A stretch of 58,237 nucleotides of DNA from Candidatus Dadabacteria bacterium (GCA_026705445.1 JAPPAR010000041.1:1-58237), one strand, 5' to 3'; positions 25,774 to 34,795 are shown, counted from the first letter of the stretch. The notes: generated from the sequence alone by a model not told the origin. Translations and numbers: made by a program.

Positions 25774-26706
25774 TTGAGTCTTTCCCGGGAAAAACCGAAG
25801 CTGGTCGTTGTTTTGGGGCCGACTGCTTCGGGCAAGACTGAAATGGCGCTTGAAATAGCCGCCAGAACAGGCGCTTGCATACTAAGCGCCGATTCCGTTC
25901 AGGTCTACAGGCATTTCGATATAGGAAGCGCCAAACCCACCGAGGAGCAAAGGCGGGGGATTCCCCATTTCTTAATAGATGTCGCAGAGCCCGATGAGGA
26001 TTTTAACGCCGGCACGTACATGAGACTTGCTCTTGACCAGATCAGGAGGCTTGTCGGGGACGGCAGGAAAATAGTTGTCGTCGGAGGAACTTTTCTTTAC
26101 GTAAAGGCTCTTCTTTACGGGCTTCTCGAAGGTGTTAAGGTTGACCGGGAGTTCAGAGAGCACCTCGCGCGCGAGAGGGACGCGAAGGGAGTAGCGTCGC
26201 TTCACAAAAAACTTGAGGCGGTAGACCCGGTATCCGCCGGACGGATAAATCCGAACGATTACGTGAGAATTGAGCGGGCGCTTGAGGTTTACCACACAAC
26301 AGGAGAGTGCATGTCGGATCATCACCGTCGGCACGGCTTTTCAGAACAAAGGTTCAACGCCCTTAAAATAGGCCTCCTTGGAGATCGCGAGCGACTGCGC
26401 AGCGCCATAGACGAAAGGGTTGACGCAATGATTGACCGCGGCTGGGTCGAAGAAGTAAAAGCTATAAGGGCCATGGGATACGGATCGCACTTAAAGCCTA
26501 TGAAGTCCATAGGTTACAAGCGGATAAACGAATTCCTGGACGGTCGGCTTGATTTAAAGACGGCGGTTGAAAAAATAAAGACGGATACGAAAAGGTTTTC
26601 CAAAAGGCAGTCCACTTGGCTTCGCACGGATGAAGACATAAAGTGGCTTGACTCCGAAAGAGGAAATGGACCGATACTTGAGGCATGTAGAGGGTTTTTC
26701 GACTGA
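25774..26706 (+). CDS. miaA: tRNA dimethylallyltransferase MiaA
   Basis: MiaA prenylates A37 of tRNAs that read UNN codons. The 310 aa protein has the P-loop GPTASGKT (about 15-22), DSVQVYRHFDIGSAKPT (about 39-55), and GGTFLYVKALLYG. The C-terminal RQSTWLR motif is also present. The start is a TTG 9 bases after pnp, with no clear SD; a downstream start would cut the P-loop strand. It is the last gene of the operon and converges on hipA with a 3-base gap. Confidence 0.95.
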   Translation: MSLSREKPKLVVVLGPTASGKTEMALEIAARTGACILSADSVQVYRHFDIGSAKPTEEQRRGIPHFLIDVAEPDEDFNAGTYMRLALDQIRRLVGDGRKIVVVGGTFLYVKALLYGLLEGVKVDREFREHLARERDAKGVASLHKKLEAVDPVSAGRINPNDYVRIERALEVYHTTGECMSDHHRRHGFSEQRFNALKIGLLGDRERLRSAIDERVDAMIDRGWVEEVKAIRAMGYGSHLKPMKSIGYKRINEFLDGRLDLKTAVEKIKTDTKRFSKRQSTWLRTDEDIKWLDSERGNGPILEACRGFFD

Positions 26707-26709
26707 TTT

Positions 26710-28011
26710 TCAGAAACTCAGCCGGTGCGTTTTCTCAATCTGCTTGGCGAAATCCGGAAAAACTCCCGCCTCTTTCGCGTACTTTGGCCATTGCGATACG
26801 ATCTCTCTGACTTCATCAATAATCTCCTCCGCTTTTTTTCTGAATTTTTCGGCGGGGGCGAGCAGATCCTCGCGCGTAAAATCGTCTCGCTTTCCGTTTA
26901 GCGACATCTGGTGCGAGTTAAGCCATTTTGAGCCCGGTTTATAGCTGTAGGCAATATCAAATGCCGGGGATATCTCCCATCTGTACTTTTCGTTCAGGAT
27001 AAAACCGAAATTTTTTGTATGGTCATCGTGATTCCGGGCGACGATGTTAAACACCATTCTTCTGTACATTTCCAGCGCCTGTGTCCTGTTCAGTCTCAGC
27101 GAGCGCATCAGCGAGAACAGCTCTTCGTAACTGTAATGCCCCGGCAAGTTGTAGTCAGCGTGGTCCATGGCGCACAGTGACTGATAATGAACTTTTCTGT
27201 TTCCGACCCTGTCAAACCGTTTGGTAATAAAATGAGCTCTGGGGCCGTCCATAAGCAACTCGCAGTGAGAGATTCTGATTCCGGCATCTTTTGCCATCAG
27301 GTAGTAAGCGTACTCCATGCGGCCGAACCCCTGGGGGTCGCCGAATGTTTCCCTCTTCTCTGAATGTTCGGGCACACCGTCAAATTTCAGGATGTAATGT
27401 TCAAATCCCTCAGGAAGGTCTACCTGCCCGCTCCGGATCTCCGTGCGCGCCTTATTGATTCCTATGATGGCCTTGGGCTTTGCTCCTCCAGCGGACGTGC
27501 ATATTCGAAAAAGCGTGTAAAGCGCTTTGTCTGCTGCATCGTCGTTCAGCTTCCCTGATAATCCCGCTCTGCGGTCAAGTAAGTACTGGGCTGTATCAAA
27601 CAGGCTGTCGAGTTCGATAACTTCAGGTGACTCCAGCCCCGTGTCTATGGACGGGAAATACTCAAACGCTCCCATGCCTCTTCTGCCCGTATAGAGCAGA
27701 CGCTCCAATCCGGAGAAAGAATCTTTGTCACGACCCGCTCGGGCGAGCCACGCATCCACCAACGCATTACCGAAATCATCCGGGAGTGAATCGGCAAATG
27801 CGCCCGGCAGTCCCCTGTATGTCTCTCCGGACAAGGTGGGGAATTGATAGATTCGATCGGATAACGGCAGCTTTACGGGACTTAACTCTATTGCGGTTCT
27901 GATCCATGACGGATCATATTGAAAAGCGCACAGACCCGTATCTTTATCGTATGAAAGAGCCCCTACAGCTTGTCCCCATATTTCCACTCGTGCTACGTTG
28001 TGAGTCACCAA
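26710..28011 (-). CDS. hipA: HipA-family serine/threonine kinase toxin
   Basis: A 433 aa HipA-type kinase. E. coli HipA phosphorylates glutamyl-tRNA synthetase and so triggers the stringent response. The N-terminal Couple_hipA domain (about 1-110) is followed by the kinase core. Seen there are AGGAKPKAIIG (about 174-184), the nucleotide-binding Lys in YILKFDG (209), the catalytic loop HDDHTKN (328-334) and metal-binding Asp in FDIAYS (352). All key residues seem intact. The start overlaps the upstream HTH gene by 7 bases. The target substrate in this organism is unknown. Confidence 0.92.
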   Translation of the reverse strand: MVTHNVARVEIWGQAVGALSYDKDTGLCAFQYDPSWIRTAIELSPVKLPLSDRIYQFPTLSGETYRGLPGAFADSLPDDFGNALVDAWLARAGRDKDSFSGLERLLYTGRRGMGAFEYFPSIDTGLESPEVIELDSLFDTAQYLLDRRAGLSGKLNDDAADKALYTLFRICTSAGGAKPKAIIGINKARTEIRSGQVDLPEGFEHYILKFDGVPEHSEKRETFGDPQGFGRMEYAYYLMAKDAGIRISHCELLMDGPRAHFITKRFDRVGNRKVHYQSLCAMDHADYNLPGHYSYEELFSLMRSLRLNRTQALEMYRRMVFNIVARNHDDHTKNFGFILNEKYRWEISPAFDIAYSYKPGSKWLNSHQMSLNGKRDDFTREDLLAPAEKFRKKAEEIIDEVREIVSQWPKYAKEAGVFPDFAKQIEKTHRLSF

Positions 28012-28352
28012 TTCCTATCCCCTTTGAAAGTCCGGGTATTGCCAGATCTTTTCGATGCCGCTCTCTGCCTTTTTTTTCCTTGAAGTTTTAGCATCTCAAT
28101 TGGACTGAAAGGCCTGTCGGGCAGCAAGTTCTCCAGGTTCTCAAGCTGTTCCAGTATCCTCATGATGCCTATAATAACCTCGAATCTGGCCTTGCCCGTA
28201 ACCGCCTTGCGATAAGTTCCTTCGGAGATACCAAGTTCATAGGCGATTTCTTTTTGCGGCCTGTTAGCCTCAAGACGAATCTGCTCCAGCCTGCGTCCGA
28301 GTTCTTCGGCTATGGCGGAGTCGGTCATGGCGTAGAAATTCTTTTTGCTCAT
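28005..28352 (-). CDS. hipB: XRE-family HTH antitoxin of the HipBA-type module
   Basis: A 115 aa helix-turn-helix protein with the HTH around residues 30-60 (RPQKEIAYELGISEGTYRKA) and a basic C-terminal tail (KKRQRAASKR). It occupies the antitoxin position just before hipA, overlapping it by 7 bases. HipB-like proteins repress the operon and neutralise HipA. A GGAG-type SD lies upstream of the ATG. An internal ATG at residue 8 is an alternative start. Confidence 0.85.
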   Translation of the reverse strand: MSKKNFYAMTDSAIAEELGRRLEQIRLEANRPQKEIAYELGISEGTYRKAVTGKARFEVIIGIMRILEQLENLENLLPDRPFSPIEMLKLQGKKRQRAASKRSGNTRTFKGDRNW

Positions 28353-28367
28353 AATTCCCTGCTTCTC

Positions 28368-28417
28368 CTATAAACAGCAATAATATGATGTTAAAATCTA
28401 TATAAAAGCTATAAACC
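28368..28417. promoter_or_regulatory. Triple CTATAAA-type repeats, candidate HipB operator
   Basis: Three direct copies occur on the plus strand: CTATAAACAGC (28368-28378), CTATATAAAAGC (28398-28409) and CTATAAACC (28409-28417). They lie between the candidate hipBA promoter and the hipB start, where a repressor would block transcription. The second and third share one base. Confidence 0.35.
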
Positions 28418-28419
28418 TT

Positions 28420-28447
28420 ATTTTACTGATGGTTAGAATTAAAGCAA
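28420..28447 (-). promoter_or_regulatory. Candidate promoter of the hipBA-type operon
   Basis: On the minus strand: TTGCTT (28447-28442), a 16-base spacer, and TAAAAT (28425-28420). The start point would fall inside the CTATAAA repeats just downstream. Confidence 0.4.
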
Positions 28448-28452
28448 GGGAG

Positions 28453-28474
28453 GTATCAAAAGGCAATTTGATAC
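28453..28474. repeat. Perfect inverted repeat GTATCAAA-N6-TTTGATAC
   Basis: Eight-base arms at 28453-28460 and 28467-28474 flank AGGCAA. It lies 9 bases past the ccmH stop and just upstream of the hipBA promoter. No T run follows on either strand, so it may be an operator or an RNA-processing hairpin rather than an intrinsic terminator. Confidence 0.4.
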
Positions 28475-28483
28475 TGACTTTGG

Positions 28484-28882
28484 CTATTTCTTCTCCTCAA
28501 CCCTGTATGCGCGAATGGTTCTCAGGATTATTGCCGCGCCGATAAGTACGGAAAGTACGGGCAGGAGCCATAATATGACGCTGAATCCTCTGGGCGGGGG
28601 GGACGCGAGGATGGTTTCTCCGTAGCTTGAGACGAAGTAGTCTATTATCTCTTCCTTTGAGTGGCCTTCAAGCAGCTTTGTTTTTATGACGGCCCTCATG
28701 TCTCTGGCAAGCTGTGCGTTTGATTCCGCAACGCTCTGTCCCTCGCATACTGGGCACATGAGTTCTCCCGATATTTCCGCTATTTGGTCTTCAAGCGTGT
28801 CCGCATCCGCCTGGAAGGCGATAAGAAGGGCCAGGAACAAAAAAAGCCCCGCGCTCAGGATCTTGCGAAAAAAACTGTTCAC
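28484..28882 (-). CDS. ccmH: Cytochrome c maturation thiol protein CcmH
   Basis: CcmH keeps apocytochrome Cys residues reduced for haem ligation with CcmF. The 132 aa protein has a signal peptide or anchor (about 5-24), the LMCPVCEGQS motif with Cys43 and Cys46, and the family segment MRAVIKTKLLEGHSKEEIIDYFVSSYGE. A C-terminal membrane helix follows (about 103-122). It is full length for a CcmH without a fused CcmI domain. It overlaps ccmG by 4 bases and is about 20 kb from the main ccm operon. Confidence 0.93.
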   Translation of the reverse strand: MNSFFRKILSAGLFLFLALLIAFQADADTLEDQIAEISGELMCPVCEGQSVAESNAQLARDMRAVIKTKLLEGHSKEEIIDYFVSSYGETILASPPPRGFSVILWLLPVLSVLIGAAIILRTIRAYRVEEKK

Positions 28883-29442
28883 GGTTTTTCACTCCCCCGG
28901 CTCTGCCCGTTGTAAATAGTCGCGTTCTCCATATAGCTCATGATCATCTTTTCAGTAAGCGGTCCTCTGTGCTTGCCGGTTATGATTCCCTCGGGGCTTA
29001 CGAAGAAAGTCTCCGGGACCCCTCCCACTCCGTAATCCAGGTGTACCCTGTTTTCCGGGTCATAAACGTTGACGAAGCTTCCCCCGAACGATTTTACGTA
29101 TTCCTCGGCGCTTTTCCTGTCGTCCATTACGTTTATTCCTATGAACTCAACCTGATTGCCCGAGAGAGACATGTAAGCCCTCTCAAGTGCGGGAGCCTCC
29201 TCTCTGCATGGATGACACCAGGACGCCCAGAAATTAACAAGCAGGGTCTTTCCCCGGAAATCAGAGAGTCTTACCTTCTCGCCGCTAAACGATTTCAGCG
29301 CGAACTCGGGCGCGGGTCTTCCCACAAGCTGTGAGGGCGTTTCAATACCTCCCTTCCCCGAAAGCCCGCTCCAAAGGGTGTACGCAAGCAGGGCTATAAT
29401 AAGGACGGTAAGAATCTTCGGTACCGCATTTGATATTTTCAT
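28879..29442 (-). CDS. ccmG: Thiol-disulfide oxidoreductase CcmG/DsbE (thioredoxin fold)
   Basis: CcmG is a membrane-anchored periplasmic thioredoxin that reduces CcmH or apocytochrome. The 187 aa protein has an N-terminal helix (about 8-25) and a thioredoxin fold with FWASWCHPCREEAPAL: active-site Cys76 and Cys79 separated by His-Pro. The cis-Pro region GVGGVPETFFVSPEG is also typical. It is translationally coupled to ccmH. Its electrons would come from a DsbD/CcdA protein; a ccdA gene lies at 36815-37570. Confidence 0.93.
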   Translation of the reverse strand: MKISNAVPKILTVLIIALLAYTLWSGLSGKGGIETPSQLVGRPAPEFALKSFSGEKVRLSDFRGKTLLVNFWASWCHPCREEAPALERAYMSLSGNQVEFIGINVMDDRKSAEEYVKSFGGSFVNVYDPENRVHLDYGVGGVPETFFVSPEGIITGKHRGPLTEKMIMSYMENATIYNGQSRGSEKP

Positions 29443-29508
29443 AGAGAGAGCCTGTTCTTTCTAGCCTTAAGTTTTCTTTTGGTTATTATTCCTGCGACTG
29501 ACCCGTTT

Positions 29509-29516
29509 ATTATAAT
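29509..29516 (+). promoter_or_regulatory. TATAAT box 8 bases before the otsAB start
   Basis: TATAAT (29511-29516) ends 8 bases before the ATG. Transcription would begin at about 29523, which leaves almost no leader. The -35 region is poor. The sequence is palindromic (ATTATAAT), so it could also serve ccmG on the other strand. Confidence 0.4.
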
Positions 29517-29524
29517 AAGTTTTC

Positions 29525-31759
29525 ATGAAAAAACTCATAATTGTATCCAACAGATTGCCGACGACCGTTCGGGAGGAAAACGGAATGCTTTTTTTTGATC
29601 CGAGCGTGGGAGGTGTGGCTACGGGCCTCAGTTCCCTTGATACCGATTACGAAAAATGCTGGATAGGATGGCCGGGGATAGATTACGGGAGTCTGTCCGG
29701 GGAGCAGGTTTCGGAAATGGAGCGGCGGCTCGCGGAGGAAAATTTCTATCCCGTGGGTCTAAGCGCGGAAGAGGTAAAAGACTATTATCAAGGGTTTTGC
29801 AACGAAGTAATATGGCCTATCTTCCATTATTTCGTTCAATACGGAACCTATAAAAAAGAGTTCTGGGAATCATACATCAACGTGAACACCAAGTTCGCCG
29901 CTGCCATTCTCGACGTGGCCCGCGAAGGGGACTACATATGGGTCCATGATTACCATCTGATGCTTGTCCCAGACCTTGTAAAAAAGCAGCTGCCCAAATC
30001 AAGCATCGGTTTTTTTCTGCACATACCTTTTCCGTCTTCTGAGATTTTCAGGCTTATCCCGTGGTGCAGGGAAATCATACAGGGACTTACAGGGGCTGAT
30101 CTCATAGGTTTTCACACTTTTGACTACGTAAGGCATTTTGCCGAAAGCGTAAGAAGGATACTTGGACACGAGCATTCTCTCGGAAGGTTTATAATCGGGG
30201 AAAGAGAGATAAGAACCGATACTTTTCCTATGGGGATCGACTACGAGAAATTCTCCTCCGCGCCGAAAAAACGAAGCATTCAGAAAAAAAAGGACGAGTT
30301 CATAGATCTTCTGGGAATCGATCAGAAGGTCATTCTCTCAATAGACCGTCTTGATTACTCAAAGGGAATTCCGGAGAGACTCAGGGCATTTGATCTTTTC
30401 CTTGAGAGAAACCCGAAGATGAGGGGCAAGGTGGTTCTTTTGCTTGTCGCGGTGCCTTCGAGAACAGAAGTTGTTCACTACAAGATACTGAAAAACGAAG
30501 TCGATAATCTGGTCGGCGCGATAAACGGTAGCTACGGAACAATCGGCTGGAACCCGATTCACTACATGTACAGATCTTTCGGTTTTGAGGATTTGATTTC
30601 CCTTTATCTGGCGGCGGACATCCTTTTCATTACTCCCCTTCGCGATGGCATGAACCTGATTGCTAAAGAGTATGTCGCGGCAAGGCAGAATAAAGCCGGT
30701 GTGCTCATACTCGGTGAGATGGCAGGAACCGCGCAGGAGTTGAGCGAAGCTATAATCATAAACCCCAATGACTTGGAGTACACTTCACGGGCACTCGAAA
30801 CCGCCCTTGCCATGACTAAAACAGAGCAGAAAAGACGGATGAAGGCGATGCAGAACCGTCTCAGCAGATACGATATCAGGACATGGACGGCGGACTTCAT
30901 GGAGAGACTTGATGAAACAAAGGAAAGGCAACTTAAGATGTTTGCCCGAAGATTCAGTCGGGAAATGACAGGCGAACTGATTGAAAAATACAGGGCGAGC
31001 AAAAAGTGTCTTTTCCTGCTTGATTACGACGGTTCTCTCGTTTCCTTCAAGAATAATCCGCAGGATGCGAAACCTGACCCGGAAATCTACTCCGCGCTTA
31101 AGGAACTTTCCTCGATGGAGAAAAACGAGCTTGTCATCATAAGCGGCAGAGACAGAAGGACTCTTGCCAACTGGCTCGGGGGTGTGACAGACGGTCTTGC
31201 GGCCGAACACGGTCTTTGGATAAGACGCGGAAAGTGGAAGATGTCCGATATTGCTCCGGAGGGATGGAAGGAAGAAATAAGACCCATACTGGAAATCTTC
31301 GTCGACAGGACTCCGGGGTCGCTTATCGAGGAGAAAAATTTTTCCTTGGCTTGGCACTACAGGAAGGTTGACCCGGCACTCTCAATCGTGAGAGTGGGGG
31401 AGCTTAAGGATATGCTCTCGCACATAACGGCGAATCTTGAGATCGGCGTGTTGGAAGGAAATAAGGTCGTGGAGATCAAAGGTTCTTTTATAAACAAAGG
31501 TAAGGCGGCTACTCAGTGGATAAAAGCGAAAAAATGGGACCTTATAATATCTATAGGAGACGACTGGACGGATGAGGACATTTTTGAGCAGCTTCCCGAA
31601 GATGCCTATTCCATAAAGGTTGGTTTCGGACCGTCAAAAGCCAAGTACAGGGTCCGCTCGACCACCGAGGCGAGAAACCTTCTGTTTTCGTTGATAGAGG
31701 CTACCCGAGAGATGGAGGGTTTACCTTCTGAAACCATAAAGAGCAGGAGGCGGAAATAA
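29525..31759 (+). CDS. otsAB: Bifunctional trehalose-6-phosphate synthase/phosphatase (OtsA-OtsB fusion)
   Basis: A 744 aa fusion that would make trehalose from UDP-glucose and glucose-6-phosphate. The N-terminal GT20 synthase domain (about 1-470) has IIVSNRLPTTV, the HDYHLMLVPD motif and the TPLRDGMNLIAKEY donor-binding box. The C-terminal HAD-type phosphatase (about 495-735) has LLDYDGSL with the nucleophile Asp, IISGRDRRTL and GDDWTDEDIF. Bacterial fusions of this order are less common than separate otsA and otsB. No SD is seen; the TATAAT box lies 8 bases upstream. Trehalose would protect against osmotic or desiccation stress. The stop overlaps the next start by one base. Confidence 0.94.
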   Translation: MKKLIIVSNRLPTTVREENGMLFFDPSVGGVATGLSSLDTDYEKCWIGWPGIDYGSLSGEQVSEMERRLAEENFYPVGLSAEEVKDYYQGFCNEVIWPIFHYFVQYGTYKKEFWESYINVNTKFAAAILDVAREGDYIWVHDYHLMLVPDLVKKQLPKSSIGFFLHIPFPSSEIFRLIPWCREIIQGLTGADLIGFHTFDYVRHFAESVRRILGHEHSLGRFIIGEREIRTDTFPMGIDYEKFSSAPKKRSIQKKKDEFIDLLGIDQKVILSIDRLDYSKGIPERLRAFDLFLERNPKMRGKVVLLLVAVPSRTEVVHYKILKNEVDNLVGAINGSYGTIGWNPIHYMYRSFGFEDLISLYLAADILFITPLRDGMNLIAKEYVAARQNKAGVLILGEMAGTAQELSEAIIINPNDLEYTSRALETALAMTKTEQKRRMKAMQNRLSRYDIRTWTADFMERLDETKERQLKMFARRFSREMTGELIEKYRASKKCLFLLDYDGSLVSFKNNPQDAKPDPEIYSALKELSSMEKNELVIISGRDRRTLANWLGGVTDGLAAEHGLWIRRGKWKMSDIAPEGWKEEIRPILEIFVDRTPGSLIEEKNFSLAWHYRKVDPALSIVRVGELKDMLSHITANLEIGVLEGNKVVEIKGSFINKGKAATQWIKAKKWDLIISIGDDWTDEDIFEQLPEDAYSIKVGFGPSKAKYRVRSTTEARNLLFSLIEATREMEGLPSETIKSRRRK

Positions 31760-32751
31760 TGGAGTTTATAGAGATTGCCGGCACGGAAATCAATTCGTCG
31801 AGAATAGGTCTTGGTACTTGGGCGATGGGAGGGTGGCTCTGGGGAGGAAGCGACAGGAAAGAATGCGTGAGAACGATATACAAGGCGTTTGACAACGGGG
31901 TGAATCTGATTGACACAGCTCCTATCTATGGCTTCGGTCTTTCAGAAGAAATTGTGGGGGAAGCGGTTTCTCAAAGCGGAATGAGAGATGAACTGATAAT
32001 CGCGACGAAAGTAGGGCTTGAGTGGGATAGGGGAGGAATATTCAGAAATTCCCTCCCGGAGAGGATACGCAAGGAGATTGACGATTCCCTTAGAAGACTG
32101 CGCACCGACCGGATAGATCTTTACCAGATTCACTGGCCCGATCCCCTTGTCCCTGTTGAGGAAACCGCGCAAGCCATAGCGGAACTCATTGAAAGTGGAA
32201 AGGTAAGAGCTGTCGGAGTAAGCAACTATTCGGTTGAGCAGATGGAGATTTTCCGTTCCGTCTGCCCGCTTAACTCGAGTCAGCCTCCTTACAATCTTTT
32301 CGAAAGAGGGATCGAGGAAGACGTACTTCCCTGGTGTGAGGAGCACGGAGTTACCATGCTTCTCTACGGGGCTTTGTGCAGAGGACTTCTGGGTGGAAAG
32401 CTAAAAAGTGACTCGGAGTTTCCGGGAGACGACATAAGAAATTTTGACCCCAAGTTTCGAAAGCCGGTCTATGATAATTATCTTGGCGCTGTTGAAAAGC
32501 TGGGAGAGCTTGCCTCCGAGCGTTTCGGAAAGAACGTGCTTGAACTTTCAGTAAGGTGGGTTCTCGATAAATGCGAAAACGACATCACTCTCTGGGGAGC
32601 TAGACGCCCAAGGCAGCTCGATGATCTCGCGGGCACCGTAGGGTGGATCATAGACGATAATTCTATGAATGAAATAGACGCAATACTTGATACTTTCGTC
32701 CCGAATCCCATAGGTCCGGAATTCATGGCTCCCGGTCCAAGACCTTTTTAA
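31759..32751 (+). CDS. Aldo/keto reductase
   Basis: A 330 aa AKR-fold NAD(P)H oxidoreductase. The catalytic tetrad can be read as Asp and Tyr in NLIDTAPIYGFG, Lys in IIATKVGLEW and His in YQIHWPD. Around GVSNYSVEQME is the barrel strand typical of the AKR11/YghZ-like group. The substrate is not predictable. The ATG shares a base with the otsAB stop (TAATG), so the two are coupled. Its stop overlaps the stop of the convergent HAD gene. Confidence 0.9.
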   Translation: MEFIEIAGTEINSSRIGLGTWAMGGWLWGGSDRKECVRTIYKAFDNGVNLIDTAPIYGFGLSEEIVGEAVSQSGMRDELIIATKVGLEWDRGGIFRNSLPERIRKEIDDSLRRLRTDRIDLYQIHWPDPLVPVEETAQAIAELIESGKVRAVGVSNYSVEQMEIFRSVCPLNSSQPPYNLFERGIEEDVLPWCEEHGVTMLLYGALCRGLLGGKLKSDSEFPGDDIRNFDPKFRKPVYDNYLGAVEKLGELASERFGKNVLELSVRWVLDKCENDITLWGARRPRQLDDLAGTVGWIIDDNSMNEIDAILDTFVPNPIGPEFMAPGPRPF

Positions 32752-33413
32752 GCAAAGCTCTTTATGTCTTCAAGGCGGATTTCTGAGACACTTTTTCTAA
32801 ATATGTCGGCCTGAGGGTAGTCTTCTGGGACTATTCTCGGGTCGGGCACTGCGATACAGCGCATGCCGGCCTCTTTTGCTGACACAATGCCGTTTATGGA
32901 ATCTTCAATCGCAACGCATTCTTCGGGACTGACCCCGAGACATCTTGCGGTTTCAAGGTATATGTCGGGGTGAGGTTTTCCTCTTTCCACGCAGTCTCCC
33001 GAAACTTTTATTCTGAAAGTGTCCGAAAGAGAGAATTTTTTAAGAACAAACTCTATTACTTTCATCGGGGAGCCCGAAGCGAGAGCCATTTTTACGTGTC
33101 TCTCCGCGCTTAGAGTTTCAAGGATTTCGGGAATTCCCTCGACGAGTTTGAGTTCCTTTTCGTAAAGTTCGAGAAGGATATTAAGACGGGTGCGGAGAAT
33201 TTCCTCTGGGGATTCATCAAGGCCAAAAGTTTCTTTTAGAAGTTTTACGGAGTCTTTCTGATTAAGACCCATTATCTTCTTTCTGTATTCTTTTCTGTAA
33301 TCTTTATTGCCCGCAAACCCCTTTTGCTTGAGCATAATAGACTCGCTTTTCTCCCAGAGGGGTTCGCTGTCTATTATGACTCCATCCATATCAAATATGA
33401 CTGCTTTTATCAA
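32748..33413 (-). CDS. HAD-superfamily phosphatase (beta-phosphoglucomutase-like)
   Basis: A 221 aa HAD hydrolase of the PGM-beta/CbbY type. Motif I is FDMDGVIIDSEP (nucleophile Asp about 7-9), motif II ALASGSP, and motif III-IV RGKPHPDIYL with AIEDSINGI. Members dephosphorylate or isomerise small phosphosugars. The TTG at 33413 gives the standard start MIKAVIFDMDG. An ATG at 33449 would add 12 residues, but it lies in the loop of a perfect hairpin and is disfavoured. It is downstream of the malic enzyme gene. Confidence 0.85.
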   Translation of the reverse strand: MIKAVIFDMDGVIIDSEPLWEKSESIMLKQKGFAGNKDYRKEYRKKIMGLNQKDSVKLLKETFGLDESPEEILRTRLNILLELYEKELKLVEGIPEILETLSAERHVKMALASGSPMKVIEFVLKKFSLSDTFRIKVSGDCVERGKPHPDIYLETARCLGVSPEECVAIEDSINGIVSAKEAGMRCIAVPDPRIVPEDYPQADIFRKSVSEIRLEDIKSFA

Positions 33414-33434
33414 TGGACCGGATAGGTGTTGGAG

Positions 33435-33463
33435 AACTGCCTTCCTCATTGCGGAAGGCAGTT
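33435..33463. repeat. Perfect 11-bp hairpin between malic enzyme and HAD genes
   Basis: AACTGCCTTCC (33435-33445) and GGAAGGCAGTT (33453-33463) pair fully with a 7-base loop. No T run follows on the minus strand. It lies in the maeB-HAD intergenic region and could be a processing or partial termination signal. Confidence 0.55.
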
Positions 33464-33505
33464 AACCGGAGGATTGAGGCAATCTCACAAAATGCTGGTT
33501 TTTTC

Positions 33506-34795
33506 CTAGAGCAGATCTTTTATCTTCTCTTCCAGAGACTTCTTGTAAGCATCAAGATCGATCTGGATTCTGGAAACGCCGGTTTCCATCGCGGCCTGCG
33601 CGACCGCGGCTGACTCCCATACCAAAACCCTGGGATCAAATGGCTTCGGGACTATGTAGTCCGGACCGAACTCAAATTTCTGGTCTCCGTAGGCCCTGGC
33701 TACTTTATCCGGTACGGGTTCTTTTGCGAGTGCCGCGAGAGAATATGCTGCTGCAACCTTCATTTCGTCGTTTATTTTTGTTGCTCTTACGTCAAGCGCT
33801 CCTCTGAAAATAAAAGGAAATCCCAAAACATTATTCACCTGGTTTGCAAAGTCGGAACGTCCGGTGGCCGTTATTACGTCGCTTCTGGCTTCCTTCGCTT
33901 CTACGGGGAGTATCTCGGGATCGGGATTAGCCATGGCGAATATTATAGGATTTTTCGCCATGTTCTTGACGTCTTGCTGATTTATGGCTCCGCCATTTGA
34001 AAGTCCGACAAACACATCGGCCCCGACCAGCGCGTCCCCTATGGTCCTTTTGTCCGTATCGACAAGAAATCTTTCTTTCTGGGGATTAAGCCCAGCGTTT
34101 CTTCCCTCGTAAATTACGCCCCTGCTGTCGCACATTATTATGTTTTCCCTTTTTGCTCCGAGGGCTATGAAGAACTCTGCGCATGCGATTGCGGACGCTC
34201 CGGCGCCGTTAAAGGCCATTTTGAGCTCGCTCATCTTTTTCCCGGTAATCTCACAGGCGTTAAGAAGTCCAGCACCCGATATTATAGCGGTTCCGTGCTG
34301 ATCGTCGTGAAAGACGGGTATGTCCATCTCTTCTTTCAGCTTATCTTCTATGTAGAAGCATTCGGGGGCTTTTATATCCTCAAGGTTAATACCGCCGAAA
34401 GTGGGCTCAAGGTATTTTACGGTCTTTATGAATTCGTCGGGGTCATCGGTATCTATTTCAATGTCGTAGGCATCAACATCCGCGAACTTCTTGAAAAGCA
34501 CCCCTTTTCCTTCCATTACGGGTTTTCCCGCCAGGGCGCCCAGGTTTCCGAGTCCCAGTATCGCAGTGCCGTTTGAAGCTACCGCGACCAGATTTCCCCT
34601 GTTGGTGTATTCATAAGAGAGATCTTTGTCCTTGTCTATTTCCCTGCAGGGTTCGGCGACTCCTGGAGAGTACGCGAGGGAAAGCTCCCATGCCGTGTCA
34701 CAGGGCTTTGTTGGTACGACTTCAAGTTTTCCTTTTCTGCCGCTTCTATGATATTCAAGAGCGGCTTCCTTCATATTCTTATCGCCTTCGCACAT
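33506..34795 (-). CDS. NAD(P)-dependent malic enzyme
   Basis: A 429 aa short-form malic enzyme without the C-terminal phosphotransacetylase domain of MaeB. It decarboxylates malate to pyruvate. Visible are [14 protein letters not shown], the [18 protein letters not shown] box, [11 protein letters not shown] and the second nucleotide-site [15 protein letters not shown]. The cofactor preference is not certain. The ATG at 34795 has GGAGG 12 bases upstream; a downstream ATG at 34774 (MKEAALEYH) is equally possible. Confidence 0.92.
   Translation of the reverse strand: MCEGDKNMKEAALEYHRSGRKGKLEVVPTKPCDTAWELSLAYSPGVAEPCREIDKDKDLSYEYTNRGNLVAVASNGTAILGLGNLGALAGKPVMEGKGVLFKKFADVDAYDIEIDTDDPDEFIKTVKYLEPTFGGINLEDIKAPECFYIEDKLKEEMDIPVFHDDQHGTAIISGAGLLNACEITGKKMSELKMAFNGAGASAIACAEFFIALGAKRENIIMCDSRGVIYEGRNAGLNPQKERFLVDTDKRTIGDALVGADVFVGLSNGGAINQQDVKNMAKNPIIFAMANPDPEILPVEAKEARSDVITATGRSDFANQVNNVLGFPFIFRGALDVRATKINDEMKVAAAYSLAALAKEPVPDKVARAYGDQKFEFGPDYIVPKPFDPRVLVWESAAVAQAAMETGVSRIQIDLDAYKKSLEEKIKDLL

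Noticed and set aside
28453-28474. The inverted repeat as an intrinsic terminator of ccmH
   Set aside because: There is no T run after the stem in the ccmH reading direction, so it is listed only as a repeat.
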